64,000 nt of DNA from Guillardia theta CCMP2712 (GCF_000315625.1 NW_005434584.1:249550-313549), one strand, 5' to 3'. Shown: positions 12,408 through 24,154, counted from the stretch's first letter. The notes: generated from the sequence alone by a model not told the origin. A program made the numbers and translations.

Positions 12408-15400
12408 TTGCTCATCCCTCCTTTTCCCCTCCCATCTTCTTCCTCCTTCCTCTCTCATCTTTCTTTCACCTCCTCTACCTCCTTCCATCTCTTTCTCTTG
12501 CCGTGTCTTCTGTCCGTTCTCCCCTTTCACCTCTGTTCATCCTATCCTCCACCCCTCTCCTCCCCCCATCTCCACCTCTTTCCCTCCATCTCCTCCCTTC
12601 TCCTCCTCTTCTTCGATCTCACCAGCCCTTCAGGTTCGCGAGGAGGCGAGGAGGCTGCGCATGTTGGCGGTTGGGACCGGACGCAGCAGCGCGAGCAGCA
12701 GCAACACAAGCCAAGGGAACGGGCATAGCGGCGATAATGGCAGCAGCACCAGCAGCAGCAACGGGCATACGGCCAACACTGAGAGGGTAAGGAGAAGGAG
12801 AAGGAGAAGGAGGGGAGATAAGGGAGGAGGGGGGGAGGGGAAGGAGATACTTGGGGAGAGGAGATGGGAAAGTTGGAGAGGGATTGAGGAGGAGCTGCTG
12901 CTCAGTAGCAGGAGATGCTTGCTGACATTTTTCTCCTCGCAGGCGGAAAATCAGCTTGACAGTCCCGGCCAGACCTCCTCCTCCCCCCCGGCAGGGATGT
13001 CTTCCTCCGGGTCCACCAGCTCCCCAGCTCCTGTCGCCACGTCTTCGAGCAAGGGGCAGCAGGCGGAGAGCAAGGAGAGAAACTCTTCTCCCTCAAGCTC
13101 GAGCACGTCGGACCCCTCCAAGAACTCGTACATCGGGGGTGGGGTAGAAGAGAAGTGCAGGTCACAGGAGCAGAGCACGACGACCAACTCGAGCGAGAGC
13201 GGAGGAGTCGAGGGTCACAGCGAGGGGAGCGGGCAGGGGGAGGTGGCAAGCAGCGACATGAGCGGAGGAGGAGAGGGAGGGAGCGAGGGAGGAGAGGGAG
13301 GGAGCGACGGGGTGGGCTGCGGGAGCGAGGAGACGGGGGGGAGCGCGGTTGGGAGTTCTGGGATCGAGGGAGGGAGCGAGGGGAGCGGAGGAGCGGAGGG
13401 GGGGAGCGACGGGGGGAGCGAGTGGCGGGAGGACGAGTACTCTGCAGCGATGGAGACGGGGGAGAACGAGCCGGAGATGGAGAAGACGAGGAGGAGGAAA
13501 CGAGCAACTTCATGCTCGGGGCAGGAGGACAGGACGATAGGATGGGAGGAGAGCGGAGATACTGACTGGGCGCTGGCAATCGACATGGGATCGACATGCG
13601 TGCGCGTTTCGGTGAGTAGAGGGAGGATGAAGAGGAGGAGGAGATCAATAAGAGAGATGGTGGGGTGGGAGGAGAAGGAGGAGGAGGAGGAGAACAAGGA
13701 AGGAAAGGAGGAAGGGAGAAGAGAACAGTGAAGGAGGAGTTCATAGGAGATCATTTCAAGGAGTCTTACACTAGCTGGCAGCTCGTCGGCAAGGACGGGA
13801 GGCTGCTCGCTGGAGTGGAGGGGCAGAGGAGAGTCATCATGGACCTTCGCTCCCGCACCTTCTCAGCTGAGGAGTACCTGGCGGCCGCGTTCGCAGCTCT
13901 GGATGACACGCTCCTGCTCCTCCGCAAGCGCAACGCCATCATGAGCAGCTCAACGGGGAGGCAAGCTGAGATCTCGCTCTCCCCCCGCGCTGCCTCGCCC
14001 AAGGTCGCCAGCATCTCCTGCTTCGCCATGTCGCTCGTGGGACTCGGGGAGGGAGGGACGGCAGTCACGCCCATCTACACCTACGCTGATGCTCGAAACT
14101 CCGCGTGAGACCCTGTTGCTCCTGCTGCTCCTCCTCCTCCTCCTCCTCCTTCCGCTCTGTCTTCCTCTCTTTCTTCTTCTTCTTCTTCTTCTTCCTCCTC
14201 CTCCTCCTCCCTCCTCCTCCTCCCTCCTCCCTCCTCCTCTTCCTCCCTCCTCCCTCCTCCTCTTCCTCCCTCCTCCTCCTTCTCCTTCCTCGCTTTCTTC
14301 CACCTCTTACGTCCTCTCCTCTCCAGGTTCGCCAGCGAGCTCAAGCGCAAGCTAGCAGAGGAAGGCTCTCTCGACTTTGTGGAGAGAAGGACAGCACCGT
14401 TACAGTCCTGCTATGCTCCAGCTCTCTTCATGCGCCTCAAGCAGAGCGGAATCGACGCTGTACAGCCGGTGACTCTCCCTCCTACATCTCCTCCTCCTTC
14501 CCCTCCCCCTCCCCTCCTCCTCCTCCCCATCCTTCTCCACCACCTCCTCCTCCTGCACCGCCTCCTCTTCTCTTTTCATTCTCGTCCAGGTCAAGTCATG
14601 GAGCACTCTTTCCGGCTACTTCCTTTCTCAGCTCATCGGCAAATTTCAACCGGTCAGCAGCAGCACACCATCATCATCCTCCCTCCTCCTGCTCCTCTTC
14701 TCTTTTTCTCTTCCCTCCTCCTCACTTGCTCCCTCCTCCTCTTCCCTTTCTCTCTCTGACCCCGAGCAGGTGACCTTCTCGGAGGCGAGCTGGACGGGGC
14801 TGCTGGACAGGGAGGAGCTACAATGGCACCAGGGTCTCCTCAACCTACTCGGGGTCTCCCTCTCCTCCCTTCCTCCTCTCTGCGACGCCGACGATCTCTC
14901 CTTCGATCCTCTCCTCCCCTCCTTCGCTCAGCGCTGGCCCGAGCTCTCCCGCGTGCCGTGGGCTCGGGGGATCAGTGAAGGAGCAGCGGCGAGCGTCGGG
15001 ACAGGATGCGAGAGCAGAGCAAAGCTCTGCATCGCACTGGGGACCAACGCGGCCCTGCGCGTCTGCATCCCCTGTCGGGACAGGAGGAAGCCTGCGAGCA
15101 AGGGGAGCGGAGGTCACAAGGGAGGAGGGAGGAGCGAGCACTGGAAGCTGAGCAAGGCGGGGATGAAGCACAAGGAGGAGGCGGAGGTCGCGGAAGTGCC
15201 CAGGGGCTTGTGGTGCTACTCGGTCAAGCGGGACATGCAGATCGCGGGAGGGACGCTGATCGATGGAGGAAGCATCTACGCGTGGGGGCTGGAGCAGTTT
15301 GCTGGTGAGGAGGGAGGAGGGGAGTGGGGGAGGAGAGTGAGGAGGAGGAGGAGGGAAGGTGAGAAGAGGAGGAAGAAAAGGAGGAAGAGGAGGAGGTTGA

Positions 15401-16326
15401 AGGGGGGGACGAGGGAGGAGGAGGAGTGAAATTTTGTCTCTCAGGAGGTCTTGAGGGGATGGCTCGCCTTCAGGAAGAGGCTTCGGCCATGGACGCTGAC
15501 TCGCACGGCTTGACGGTCCTCCCTTTCTTTAATGGGGGATCGAGCACGGTAAGGAGGAGGAGGAGGAGGAAGAGGGAAAAATGATAATGATAATGATGAT
15601 GATGGTTGTAATGATAATGATAATGATGATGACGACGACGAGGAGGAGGAAGAGGAGGAAGCGGAGGAGGAGGCAACCTGATTCGTCGTCCAGGGTTTTC
15701 GGGACGGCGCTACGGGGACAGTGACTGGCATGACGCTCAAGACAAGCAGGGCAGACATTCTGAGAGCGATCATGGAGTCAGTCGCCCTCAGACTCCGCGG
15801 GATGTTCAACGCGATCCGCCCCCTCATGAACGAGAACGGGCTAGAGGTCAGACAGAGCCCTCCTGTTCCTCCCTCCTCCTCCTCCTCCTCCTCCTCCTCC
15901 TCCTCCTCCCTCCTGTTCCTCCCTCCTCCTCCTCCTCCTCCTCCTCCTCCTCCTCCCTCCTCCTCCTCCTGCTGCTGACGTCCAGCAGGTCTATGCTACG
16001 GGGGACGCGCTCTTCAAGTCTCCTCTCTGGCAGCAGATCCTCGCCGACTCCTTCGCCCTCCCCATCCGCATCCTTTCAGGCGCGACGGTCGCAGCGAGCA
16101 GAGGAGCCGCCATTCTAGCGGTGAGAGAGAAGAGGAGGAGGAGGAGGAGATGGTAGTCAAAGGCTGGCTTCTGATCGCTTGCTCGCAGTGGAGATCAATC
16201 GGGGAGGAGGCGACGGTGGAGCAGAAGGCAGAGACGACGGTGATGCCCGTTCCCTCCAGCGTTGCCGCGCTGGCCATGGCGTTCGAGCGGCAGGAGGCGC
16301 TGTTCAACCGCCTGCATCGCTCGTAG
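11184..16326 (+). CDS. Myb (telobox-type) domain fused to FGGY carbohydrate kinase
   Basis: Thirteen exons join in consistent phase: 11184-11920, 12033-12200, 12244-12331, 12634-12786, 12943-13611, 13764-14104, 14327-14468, 14590-14652, 14770-15304, 15445-15548, 15694-15846, 15989-16120 and 16189-16326, giving about 1140 residues. The N-terminus is basic and NLS-like. Residues about 247-325 form one Myb/SANT repeat beginning RWSDDEIQSLKKGV, with DLKDKWR at 313-319, the signature of telomeric-repeat-binding (telobox) Mybs. A Ser/Gly/Glu-rich linker follows. From about residue 590 an FGGY kinase begins with the phosphate-1-like motif ALAIDMGSTCVRVS and runs to the stop, with blocks resembling gluconokinase-like FGGY proteins (TYADARN, PRGLWCYSV, GGSIYAW, LTVLPFFNGG, SVALRLRGM). 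Exon 5 carries both linker and kinase start with no stop, and intron 4 is also open in that frame. Two adjacent genes sharing an exon through alternative promoters is the main alternative. Confidence 0.72.
12347..12413 (+). repeat. (TGCTCC)n hexanucleotide repeat in intron 3
   Basis: About eleven near-perfect TGCTCC/CTCCTG units lie just after the third donor of the Myb-FGGY gene. The rest of that intron is pyrimidine-rich. Confidence 0.9.
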
Positions 16327-16530
16327 GGACTTGTAAGTTAGGATAGAGCAAGTAGGAGGCTGAGAGACGCCTCTTGTTTCATAGGAGCAATCATGAAGAA
16401 CATGTAATAAGAACGAACTGCTTTCCAGCAAACACCTGCTGCTGCCGCTGTGCTTCTAAAGTTGTTTCCTTCTACCTCTTCTATTATCACTTCTAGACAC
16501 GCCTCTCTCCTCCATCTCCTCTCCTCCTCC

Positions 16531-18944
16531 TCATCGCTCGCTTACTCCCAGCATGAAGTTGGTGAAGGGCAGCCTCATCGAAGTCCCTCCCTCCTTCAAG
16601 TTCCACACCGACAGCAGCCTTCCGCACCCTGGGGAGGAGGCGACAAACTTCACCAGCCATGACCCCAGAGCGCGGAAGTCAGAGCTCGCATGCCTGTGGC
16701 TCGACTCTCCCTCGAAGCTGACGATGACAAGCTGCGGCTGGCAGCTCCTCATCTGCTTCTCCAGCCCCTCCAGCTTCTTCCGCATCTCCTGCGGCTGCGC
16801 CGGGTCCTGCAAGCCGAACACCGTGACGTCAGCATCGGCCAGCAGTGCGTCTGGGAAGCTGCTGCCTATGGCGTCGAGGACCAGCACGCTGCCGAGCCAG
16901 CTGTACCTCGTCCTCGCGTACAGGATGGCGAAAGAGAGGGGGAGAAAGTCGCCCGGGGCTCCCTGCTCAGTGCCCACGAACTTGGAGAAGATGGCGGCGG
17001 CATGTGCAGCGGAGGAGGAGCAGAGGCTGTCGATGCCTTGGAATAGGCAGCCCATGATGTTGCTGGTGGAGGACTGGGAGAGGCTCGATCCGAAGCTCCT
17101 CCGCAGCTCCTGCAACTCCTCCTCCTCCTCCCGCTCGCAGCTGCTGACGTCCACTCGCGCCATCGACGGAGCCTTTTCGGGACACTTACGCCATCCGTCA
17201 AGGCAGGCGCTGACAACGATGGAACAGCGCTCGGCCGAAAGACAGTCCTTGGGGTACAGGACGAGAGAGAGGGCAGGAGGCTGAGTCTGCGTCTCTTCCA
17301 CCTGTCCAAGAGCATGAGCAAGCACAAGGCAAGAACTGTCTGTCCTACCTCCACACGTGCGATGTCACGGTAGACAGAGGTGAAGAGCTGGTCTATAGAC
17401 GAGATCAGGCTCCTGGACAGTTGGCCGAGGGACTGCTGGGGCTCACTCGAGCTGCCCGGCTCGTCTTGAGTGAGCAGCACAAGGAACGCCGCGGCATGCC
17501 GCAGCTTCGCATGCCTCGCTTTGGTTGTCCTCACCTTGTCTGTGAAAAACTGCTTGTACTTAGATATGAGAAGTTTCCTTAAGCCAACTTGTCAGTCCAC
17601 GAGCAGGAGGGGAACTGACAGTCCCACCGCTGAGCATCTGACAGCGCGTCCGCTCCTCCCTCTTCTTCTATCGCGCTCTGATCCCGCGCCTTGTAGTGCT
17701 CCATCAAACGAGTCAGAGCTTCCCTGTTCCCACCACAGTCAGCTACCTCTACCTCCACCTCCACCTCCCTCGTTTCACTTGTCCTCTTTGATGGCCTCAT
17801 GCTCCTTCTGCAGGGCGTTGACCAGCACCTCGTTGCACTTGGACTTGAGGAACTCCTGCGTCTCCTTGAAGAAGTCCGCCATGTGACAGATGAGACTGAG
17901 TTGGTCCCCTGATACGCTCAAGTTCTGTAGCGCTCTGTTGAGCTCCGTCCTGCTCACGTTCAGCTGCAACGAGACTGCTCGCAGCTCTGGCTGGTCCATG
18001 TTCGGGGCCTCTGGCTCTTGACTCGGTCGAGCATCGTCGGTGGACTTGGAGGCAGCGGCCGTGTCGCCTTCCTGCATCAGCCTCTCCACCAGCTCCTTCT
18101 GCCTTGCGATCTCGGCGTTGACCTGGGCGATGGATCGCTTGACCCTCTCCTCCTCGGACTTGAGCTCTAGCAGCGCTTGCTTCGACTTGTTCAGCTCGAC
18201 CTTGTGTCTGTCTGCAACCATCTGCTCTCGCCTCCTCGCGTCCTCCACCTCCTTCCTCCTCGCCTCGTACTCCTCTCGCTTCTGGTCCACCTTGGTCGCC
18301 ATCTGCTGCGCGTACGCCACGAACCTATCCTCCACGTTCTCAGCTCCCTCTGACATCTTGAACTCGATGTCGAACGCCATGGCGACACATTCTTTGAGCG
18401 GCAGGTCGTTGAACTTGCCAAGATCCCTGAGGGTCTCGATGAACCTCTTGGGGAAGACCGACTGATGCATCATGCTCAGGATGGTGGCGTCGCCCGTGTA
18501 CGTCTCTGAAGTTATCTCCTTGTGCACTTGCATGATCTCTGACACAACCTTGGCACAAGATCTCCTGCCACACTCACAGATCAGTATATCGAATTTGGTA
18601 TGCATGCGAGTCTGTACTTGTCAAGGAACTCCGATGAAGCCTGAACAGCATCTGCCCAGTTCTCCAATGCCTTCAGGATGTCATCTACTGCAACTCCCTC
18701 TGGAAGCTGCATGCTCGCTTGAGCATGATCGTCCGATGCCTGAAAGGAAGGCGGTTTTACACGCTCCCTAGAGTGCTGGGACTCTAGATCAAATGAACTC
18801 TGAGATCTGTGATGAAATCAGAACAGAGAGAAGCATCATAACAACAGCGAACCTGCTCTGTTCTGGCACGTTGACCATAGATGGCGCATCTACAATCATT
18901 TCCTCACCGTTCTCGCCATGTTCCAGTCCTGCCATCGACGCCAT
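16531..18944 (-). CDS. Unrecognised coiled-coil protein, multi-exon
   Basis: I do not recognise the family. The start MASMAGLEHG at 18944 leads through short introns into one long exon (about 18550-17780) whose central part is a charged coiled coil, with Lys/Glu/Arg heptads such as DRHKVELNKSKQALLEL. Short introns of about 50-55 nt then connect the segment EALTRLMEHYKARD and a helical block containing AKLRHAAAFLVLLTQ to a C-terminal globular exon (17301-16531). That exon ends FMLGVSER and holds several Cys and a Leu/Val-rich core (SVLVLDAIGSSFPDALLAD). The junction around 17610-17640 is the least certain: I infer a roughly 50-nt intron with a CTGAC branch site. No signal peptide, membrane segment or catalytic motif is visible. 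The layout suggests a scaffold or adaptor protein. Confidence 0.62.
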
Positions 18945-19139
18945 AGTTTGCTCAAGGTACCTCCAAATTATCCTCACAGGAGAATCGCGACGCTCGCTTG
19001 CTTTGGTGACAACCTGAAGGCTTCTTCTTCCTCTCAAGTCGATCTTGTGCTCCTTCCTCCGTCCTCTCCTCTCCTCTCGCTCCCTTCGCCTTCCCCGCTC
19101 CTCTCCTTATCTCCCGCCATTCCTCATGCCGCGCCCACC

Positions 19140-19262
19140 TCAGGTTCTGGATTTGTGGCCCATGTCCCTCATCCCCGCACATACCCGGCCCTGCCGCGAC
19201 CGGCGGACCGGGCCACGGGCAGCCAGCCGGGCAGCCCAGTGACCGGGCGGTTGGAGTTGAGG
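19140..19262. repeat. GC-rich island (copy 2)
   Basis: A short block rich in CCGGGC/GGCCC words between the 5' end of the coiled-coil gene and the first Ty3 remnant. It resembles the 9.2-kb island in composition. Confidence 0.45.
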
Positions 19263-21373
19263 CCAAGTCCTTGAGCTGTCGAACTCGGAAAGAGGATCCG
19301 GTCGATCGACACGAAGCTCGAAGACACTGGAATCTTGAAGACGCAAGCGATCTGTCAGTTCAATGAAAGGAATGTTCGACGTTGAGAGCCACACGAGAGT
19401 CACTGTGAGGGCGAAGATGTTGATCGAGGGCATCGCGAGCGGCTTCCATGTGCACTTGGACGGCTCCGCGAATGGCGTCGGGATCATCAGACGAGTTGGA
19501 AAGGGCAGGAAGAGCCATTTGAGTTTTGACATGGCGGCCAAAAAGAATCTCGAATGGTGCAAGGCTGTTGAACGTTTGACAGAAGAATCGTAATGCATCT
19601 CGAAGAGAGGAAGAGCAAGAGTTCGAAAAGTCCAGAAGGCAGAAGAATCGTAATAGTCCAGAAGGCAGAAAAGAAGATTTTTGCATGACCTGAAATGATT
19701 TCGTTGGGAAGGCCTTGGTTGGTACAGACTTTCGAAACGAAAAGATCGGCAGCTTGTTGAGAGGTGAGAGTTCTCGAGTCGTAGTGAGAACGAGTCGGCG
19801 GGAAGCCGGAAACAACATCGATGGAAATTGTAGCAAAACGATCAGATGGAGCTGCTTAACTGTGCGAAGGGCTCATCTACGGCTTGCGATAAGTTTTGTA
19901 CCGAATGCAAGATTGACAGGAAAGAATGTAGCGTTCAACTTGTTGACAGGAACAAGAGCCAAATATGTTCGAGAGAATCCACGATGACTGTGAAGGTCAT
20001 GGGCACGGTAGAGAACTTCCTTGCGAACAGATTGAGGAATGCAAATGCGTTGCCGGTGAAGACTATCTGTTAGAATCAGGAGATGGTTAGTAACTGCTGG
20101 ATGGATTGTAGAACATGTACGATTGCATCGTGAAGAGATTGGACGCGAGAAACATTGTCACCAGGAACATCGAGAGCGAGAAGATGATGAAAATCTTGAT
20201 CCTCTGAATGCAAGATTGCATCGGTGCGTGGAGGTGTCCGGGTACTGGCGGCTGAGGGCGTCAGGGACAACATTGCCGGTACCTTTCACGTGCGCGATCT
20301 CGACGATAGAGAATTCACTGAGAGTTTCTAGCCAGCGGCGAAGACGACCTTTGAGATCCTTTTGGGTTTGAAAGTACGTGAGAGCCTTGCGATCAGTACG
20401 AATCTTTGATGGCCAAGAGTTCACGTTAAGTGGTTTGATAGTTTCTTTCTGCATCAGTTAAGAGGCGACTGTAGAATCCAATGACTTCCTCCTTCTTGTC
20501 AGCGTCGTACTGAAGAAGAACACCGCCGAGAGCTGTGTTTGAGGCGTCGGTGTGAACATCTGTCCTAAGCGCAGGATCAAAGTGAGAGAGAATTGGGGAG
20601 GAGGTTAACCGGTGTTTGAGAAGATCAAAGGCTTGCTGAAACTCGGGTGTCCATTGAAAGACAACATGCTTACGAAGAAGAGCATGAAGAGGAGCAGCAA
20701 TGTGAGCATAGTTGCGAATAAAGCGACGATAGTAGCCGGAGAGCTCAAGAAATATTTTGATCTCCTTGGCGTTGCTGGGTGGTGGCCAGTCAAGGATCGC
20801 ACTGGTCTTGCTGGATTGGGTCGATATGCCATCGGCGGAGATTTGATGACCGAGGAACTCGACACTATCTTGAAAGAGCTTGACTTTTGATTTCTTCAGG
20901 TAAACTTGATTCTCGCGACATCGCAGAAGAACACGACAAAGAGTGTTGAGGTGTTGATCAAACGTACCGAAATCAAGGATGAGCAAGTCATCAATGTACG
21001 GAAATACACTGGTAATATCACGAAAGAGAAGGGTAATCCATTCTTGGAAAATGTTGCTGGCGTGAATGTAGCCAAAGGGAAGATTACGAAACTGATGTTT
21101 GCCGAATTTGGTGATGATGGCGACGTATTTGCGATGATCAGGGGCAACAGGGATTTGCCAAAAACCGCGGAGAAGATCGAGAGCTGAAATCCAAAGTTTG
21201 TATTCAGAAGGGTGCAAGAAACGCTTGGATTTGCGAATGACCTCGGCGACAGATTCCAACATCTCCTCAGGGTTAGGAGCCTGTGGGTATCGTGGGTTGC
21301 TGTTGACCATGGCGTTGAGTTTTCTCAAGTCAGTGCAAAGACGATAGCTGGATGGATCTGTAGGAGATCGAGG
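19263..21373 (-). mobile_element. Degenerate Ty3/gypsy element fragment (RT, RNase H, integrase)
   Basis: Minus-strand pol remnants in the usual Ty3 order. Reverse transcriptase lies at about 21373-20600, RNase H at about 20600-20200, and a heavily frameshifted integrase with a post-integrase block at about 19840-19300, recognisable by PFEILFGRHVKTQMALP. No LTRs or gag are visible. Part of it (about 19463-20313) is repeated almost identically at about 24650-25487. Confidence 0.75.
20426..21373 (-). pseudogene. Ty3/gypsy reverse transcriptase-RNase H fragment
   Basis: An open stretch of about 315 codons starts inside the RT domain at SPTDPSSYRLCTDLRKLN. The first catalytic block is ISALDLLRGFWQIP. 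The palm motif is FPYIDDLLI, the canonical Y-x-D-D. RNase H begins TDVHTDASNTALGGVLLQ. The N-terminal RT, protease and gag are missing. The frame breaks at about 20430, inside RNase H, although downstream pieces (a TYFQTQKD block and a VVPDALSRQ block) survive in other frames. It cannot encode a complete polyprotein. Confidence 0.8.
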
Positions 21374-21580
21374 GCGTCGGCCGCTCCTTGATCTTCTCCC
21401 GCCAGCACTCTCGCATGATCGCATACACTGCTGGAGGGCATGCAGCAGGAGCCGCTAGTCGCTCCCCGTCCACAACCTTGGGTCCTACAAGCTCATCGTC
21501 GGTGATGGCCCAGTAAGGGACTTTGCCGTAAGTCCAGACCTCCCACAGCGTCACCCCGAACGCCCACACGAGGAAACGAA
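21374..21580 (-). pseudogene. Tyrosine-kinase-like domain fragment, joined to the RT
   Basis: A translated piece of about 65 residues matches protein kinase subdomains IX-XI of the TK/TKL type: VWAFGVTLWEVWTYGKVPYW, then a VVDGERLAAP stretch, CPPAVYAIMRECW and the closing ERPT. Catalytic subdomains I-VIII are absent, so it is not functional. The kinase frame runs directly into Ty3 RT sequence around 21374. It is therefore either a retroelement breakpoint inside a former kinase gene or a captured host fragment. Confidence 0.68.
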
Positions 21581-21649
21581 GGAGGCAGCGAAAACCGCTA
21601 CTCCAACCACGCAAGCCTCGGCATGCACGACTAGCAGGGGAACAAGGAT

Positions 21650-22340
21650 CAGGACAAAGAGCAGTAGCGCAAGGCCCCTGCGAGGAGGACGGCAAGACCC
21701 ATACGAGAGCGATACTGCCGAAACAGACGAGCACGCAAACGATGAAAGCCAGGGTCCCCATACACCGCCTCCTGAGCGCATCCATCCCACTCCGCTGTCA
21801 GCGTAGCTCCATGGTGATCCGCCAGGTAGTCAGTCAGCATGAAGAAGACCATCCGTACCCGCAGTGAAGGGAAGAAAGGCCTTCGGCGGGTGATGGGTGC
21901 CAGTCCGGTTGTAGGGATGAGTCATCATGAAGTCCAGAACCAGCCCATTCCAGGTGTGGGTGGAGAGGCCAGGGAGCCAGAGGTCGCCCATGTGTCGCTT
22001 CCCGGTGACACAGATGTCGCGAAGAGCCACAGTACACTGCTCATGTGCGGTGGTCCAGAGAGCGGTGAGCGCGATGACGACAATTGGCCAAATGAGAGAC
22101 ACTGCTTCCCGCCGATGGATCCAGAGCTGTAGCACAACGATCACAGGTGGGAGGCAGCCTAGCCGGGGGTAGCCCATGCAGGAAGCGATCGACCCCTCGT
22201 TAGAAGGGTGAACGTTGGTGGCCTCCATCATAGGGTACTGCAAGCGACGCTGTGGGTTTTGAGTCTTCCGAAGGAGGGGCTCCAGGGGGAACGGGGTAGA
22301 AGACTGACTCGCTGACTCTGGGGGATAGAGCTGCACAGTG
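21650..22340 (-). pseudogene. Unrecognised protein fragment, repetitive-element style
   Basis: Minus-strand frames carry a plausible protein segment running through GKRHMGDLWLPGL, NGLVLDFMMTHPYN and a short downstream block containing TLTAEWDGCAQEA in another frame. The style resembles ORF remnants commonly seen in retroelement-rich protist genomes, but I cannot name the family. Frame changes suggest decay. Confidence 0.35.
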
Positions 22341-22352
22341 TAGCTGCCATGA

Positions 22353-22372
22353 GCCTAAACCCTAAACCCCGG
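22353..22372. repeat. Short interstitial telomere-like (CCCTAAA)2
   Basis: Two CCCTAAA-type units occur in a row, the complement of plant-type TTTAGGG telomere repeats. A similar single unit lies near 34180 at the APC8 stop. Too short to be more than suggestive. Confidence 0.3.
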
Positions 22373-23382
22373 AGGAGAGCTGCCTGAACCTGAGACAATT
22401 GCGCCCGCCGCTCAAGATGAGGGGGAAAAGTCTGCATCAACCGTCCAGTGACTGAGCGCTGGGGGGGGAGAAAAGGAGGTCCGCCCGCAAGTTGAAAGAG
22501 CGCTGGAGATGGGATCGAACTCCGACATCCCATCTGACTGTGCCAACGGGAAAGTCCGCTGCCTGTAAAGATGCAAGCCATTCCTGGGAAGATACCGGGG
22601 AAGCCGAACGCAACAACCCGTGGCCCGACGACGGCGGCGGGGGGACGGCCCGGCCCTGGCGTTAGAAGAGCTGGGCGGCGCCCGCCTTGCCGACGGCGAA
22701 GACCTTGAAGCCTCGGCCTCAGAGGGAGGCAGAGGGGCTCTGCTGGATGGAGGAGCTGTGAGCAAAGAGGCAGTGCTGATACACGTCTGTCTGATAGGTG
22801 TGCGACCGCCGAAAGGCTGTACGAAGCCTCTGAATCAGCACTGACTTGGCTCATCGGACAGCGGAGGAGTAGGTGGAGCCTCTGGCTCCGAGGGTCTGGC
22901 AGATGGGGGGTCCAAGGTAGCACCAGAACCTGTAGTAGATGAAGCTAAAGTCGTACCAGTGTTGCCAACGGAAAGATGATCGTTCGATGAAGAGGGCCCT
23001 CCTGATACCTCAGGGTCTCTGATAGGAGTTACTTGAGCGGTTACCGTCTAATTCAGTTAACCGTAGCTTAAGCTATCCATCGGTTATTATAAATCTATCC
23101 AAAAGCTTCCTATACGTTCAAGTTGGTTCAAGTTCATACTACCGGGTTGAAAGTACATCATCAGAATTGTCAATCCCTAACATTCGTAGCGTAAGGTTTG
23201 GTTTTTGTTTGAAGTAATTGCGGATTACGACAATTTGATTTCATCGAAAAGGAACTTGAAAGGCAACCTCTGGACATGCAATCGGATGTAGGAAGGACAA
23301 GAAGGTCTCCTGGAGATGGTCCTCTTGGGAGTTCAGGCTTGGCAACAATGCTTGACAACTTCAGAAGGATCTGAACATCCGA
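22373..23382. other. Intergenic with a GC-rich patch, no gene supported
   Basis: Open frames on both strands here are Pro/Arg/Ser-rich and mutually overlapping. A GC-rich patch sits at about 22600-22700. 23040-23380 is AT-richer and leads into the plus-strand gag fragment. I see no confident gene. Confidence 0.4.
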
Positions 23383-24012
23383 ATGTTCAGGGCTGATGCA
23401 ATATGCATGCAGAATGATGAGAGCATGTCGACGACACTACATGTTGATGCATCAAACAAGTTTGTTAAGCCAACTCCCCTGGCGAAATTTCATTCCACTG
23501 ATATTTCTCGATTTAATGGAGAAATGACGCTAGAGTATTCTGTTGCCAGTTGGTTTGGGGAACTTGACCAGCAGGTAGATATTGCCACCACGCTGGTAGG
23601 AAACAGGGTACGAGATTGGATGCTCACTTTGCGTGGAAACAACAAGCAAGCTGTCGATCGTGGTCCCTGGTAAGAATTTAAGAAAATCATGGTCGCAGAA
23701 TACCTTCCATACTCTCAGGTTCAAAACATTTTGAATCAAATAACTTATACTAAACAAGTCAGTAAGGAAAGGATCAGCAATTTCGTCGATCGTTTCTCAG
23801 CATTGGCAAATCATTATATTGCTTGTTGTATGACAGCTGAGAACGAGGCGGAATACATGAGCACGGCATGTACCAAATTTGGCTTAGAACGATACTTCGT
23901 GCAGAATTTGTCGAGTGAAGTAACAGCTAGTTTTGTACGGAAACTACTACTTTCGCTTGACAAGGAAAACGCTACATGTTGCCCGAGCTGTACCGCGAGG
24001 CAAAAGCTCTGA
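23383..24012 (+). pseudogene. Retrotransposon gag fragment with premature stop
   Basis: Two consecutive plus-strand segments in the same frame, separated by a TAA at about 23671, read as a retrotransposon gag (capsid-like) domain. Recognisable parts include ISRFNGEMTLEYSVASWFGE and, after the stop, SKERISNFVDRFSALANHY. It is AT-richer than nearby genes. The orientation is opposite to the flanking minus-strand Ty3 pieces, so this is a separate insertion. Confidence 0.65.
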
Positions 24013-24154
24013 ATGTGGCGCGATCGTTTACCGCGTCTTCGCAAGAAAGAGGTCACGTCGGATCTAGGGCAGTGAATGCGATCAGTGGTAAGAGCTAAAC
24101 CCCTGAGGTCGTCTCTCATCAGCTGACACTGTATTTGATCCAGGGGTAGTACCT

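Noticed and set aside
12902-13754. Minus-strand Ser/Pro/Arg-rich frames
   Set aside because: They are antisense shadows of the Gly/Ser/Glu-rich linker exon and its GA-rich flanks.
16531-18944. GLE1-type mRNA export factor (coiled coil plus C-terminal globular domain)
   Set aside because: The domain layout is similar, but I could not match any GLE1 C-terminal motif, so I left it unnamed.
22490-22560. tRNA-like A-box and B-box words on the minus strand (TGGCACAGTCAG, GAGTTCGATCC)
   Set aside because: The boxes are only about 11 nt apart, and the T-stem and acceptor stem do not pair, so it is not a tRNA and is too weak for a SINE call.
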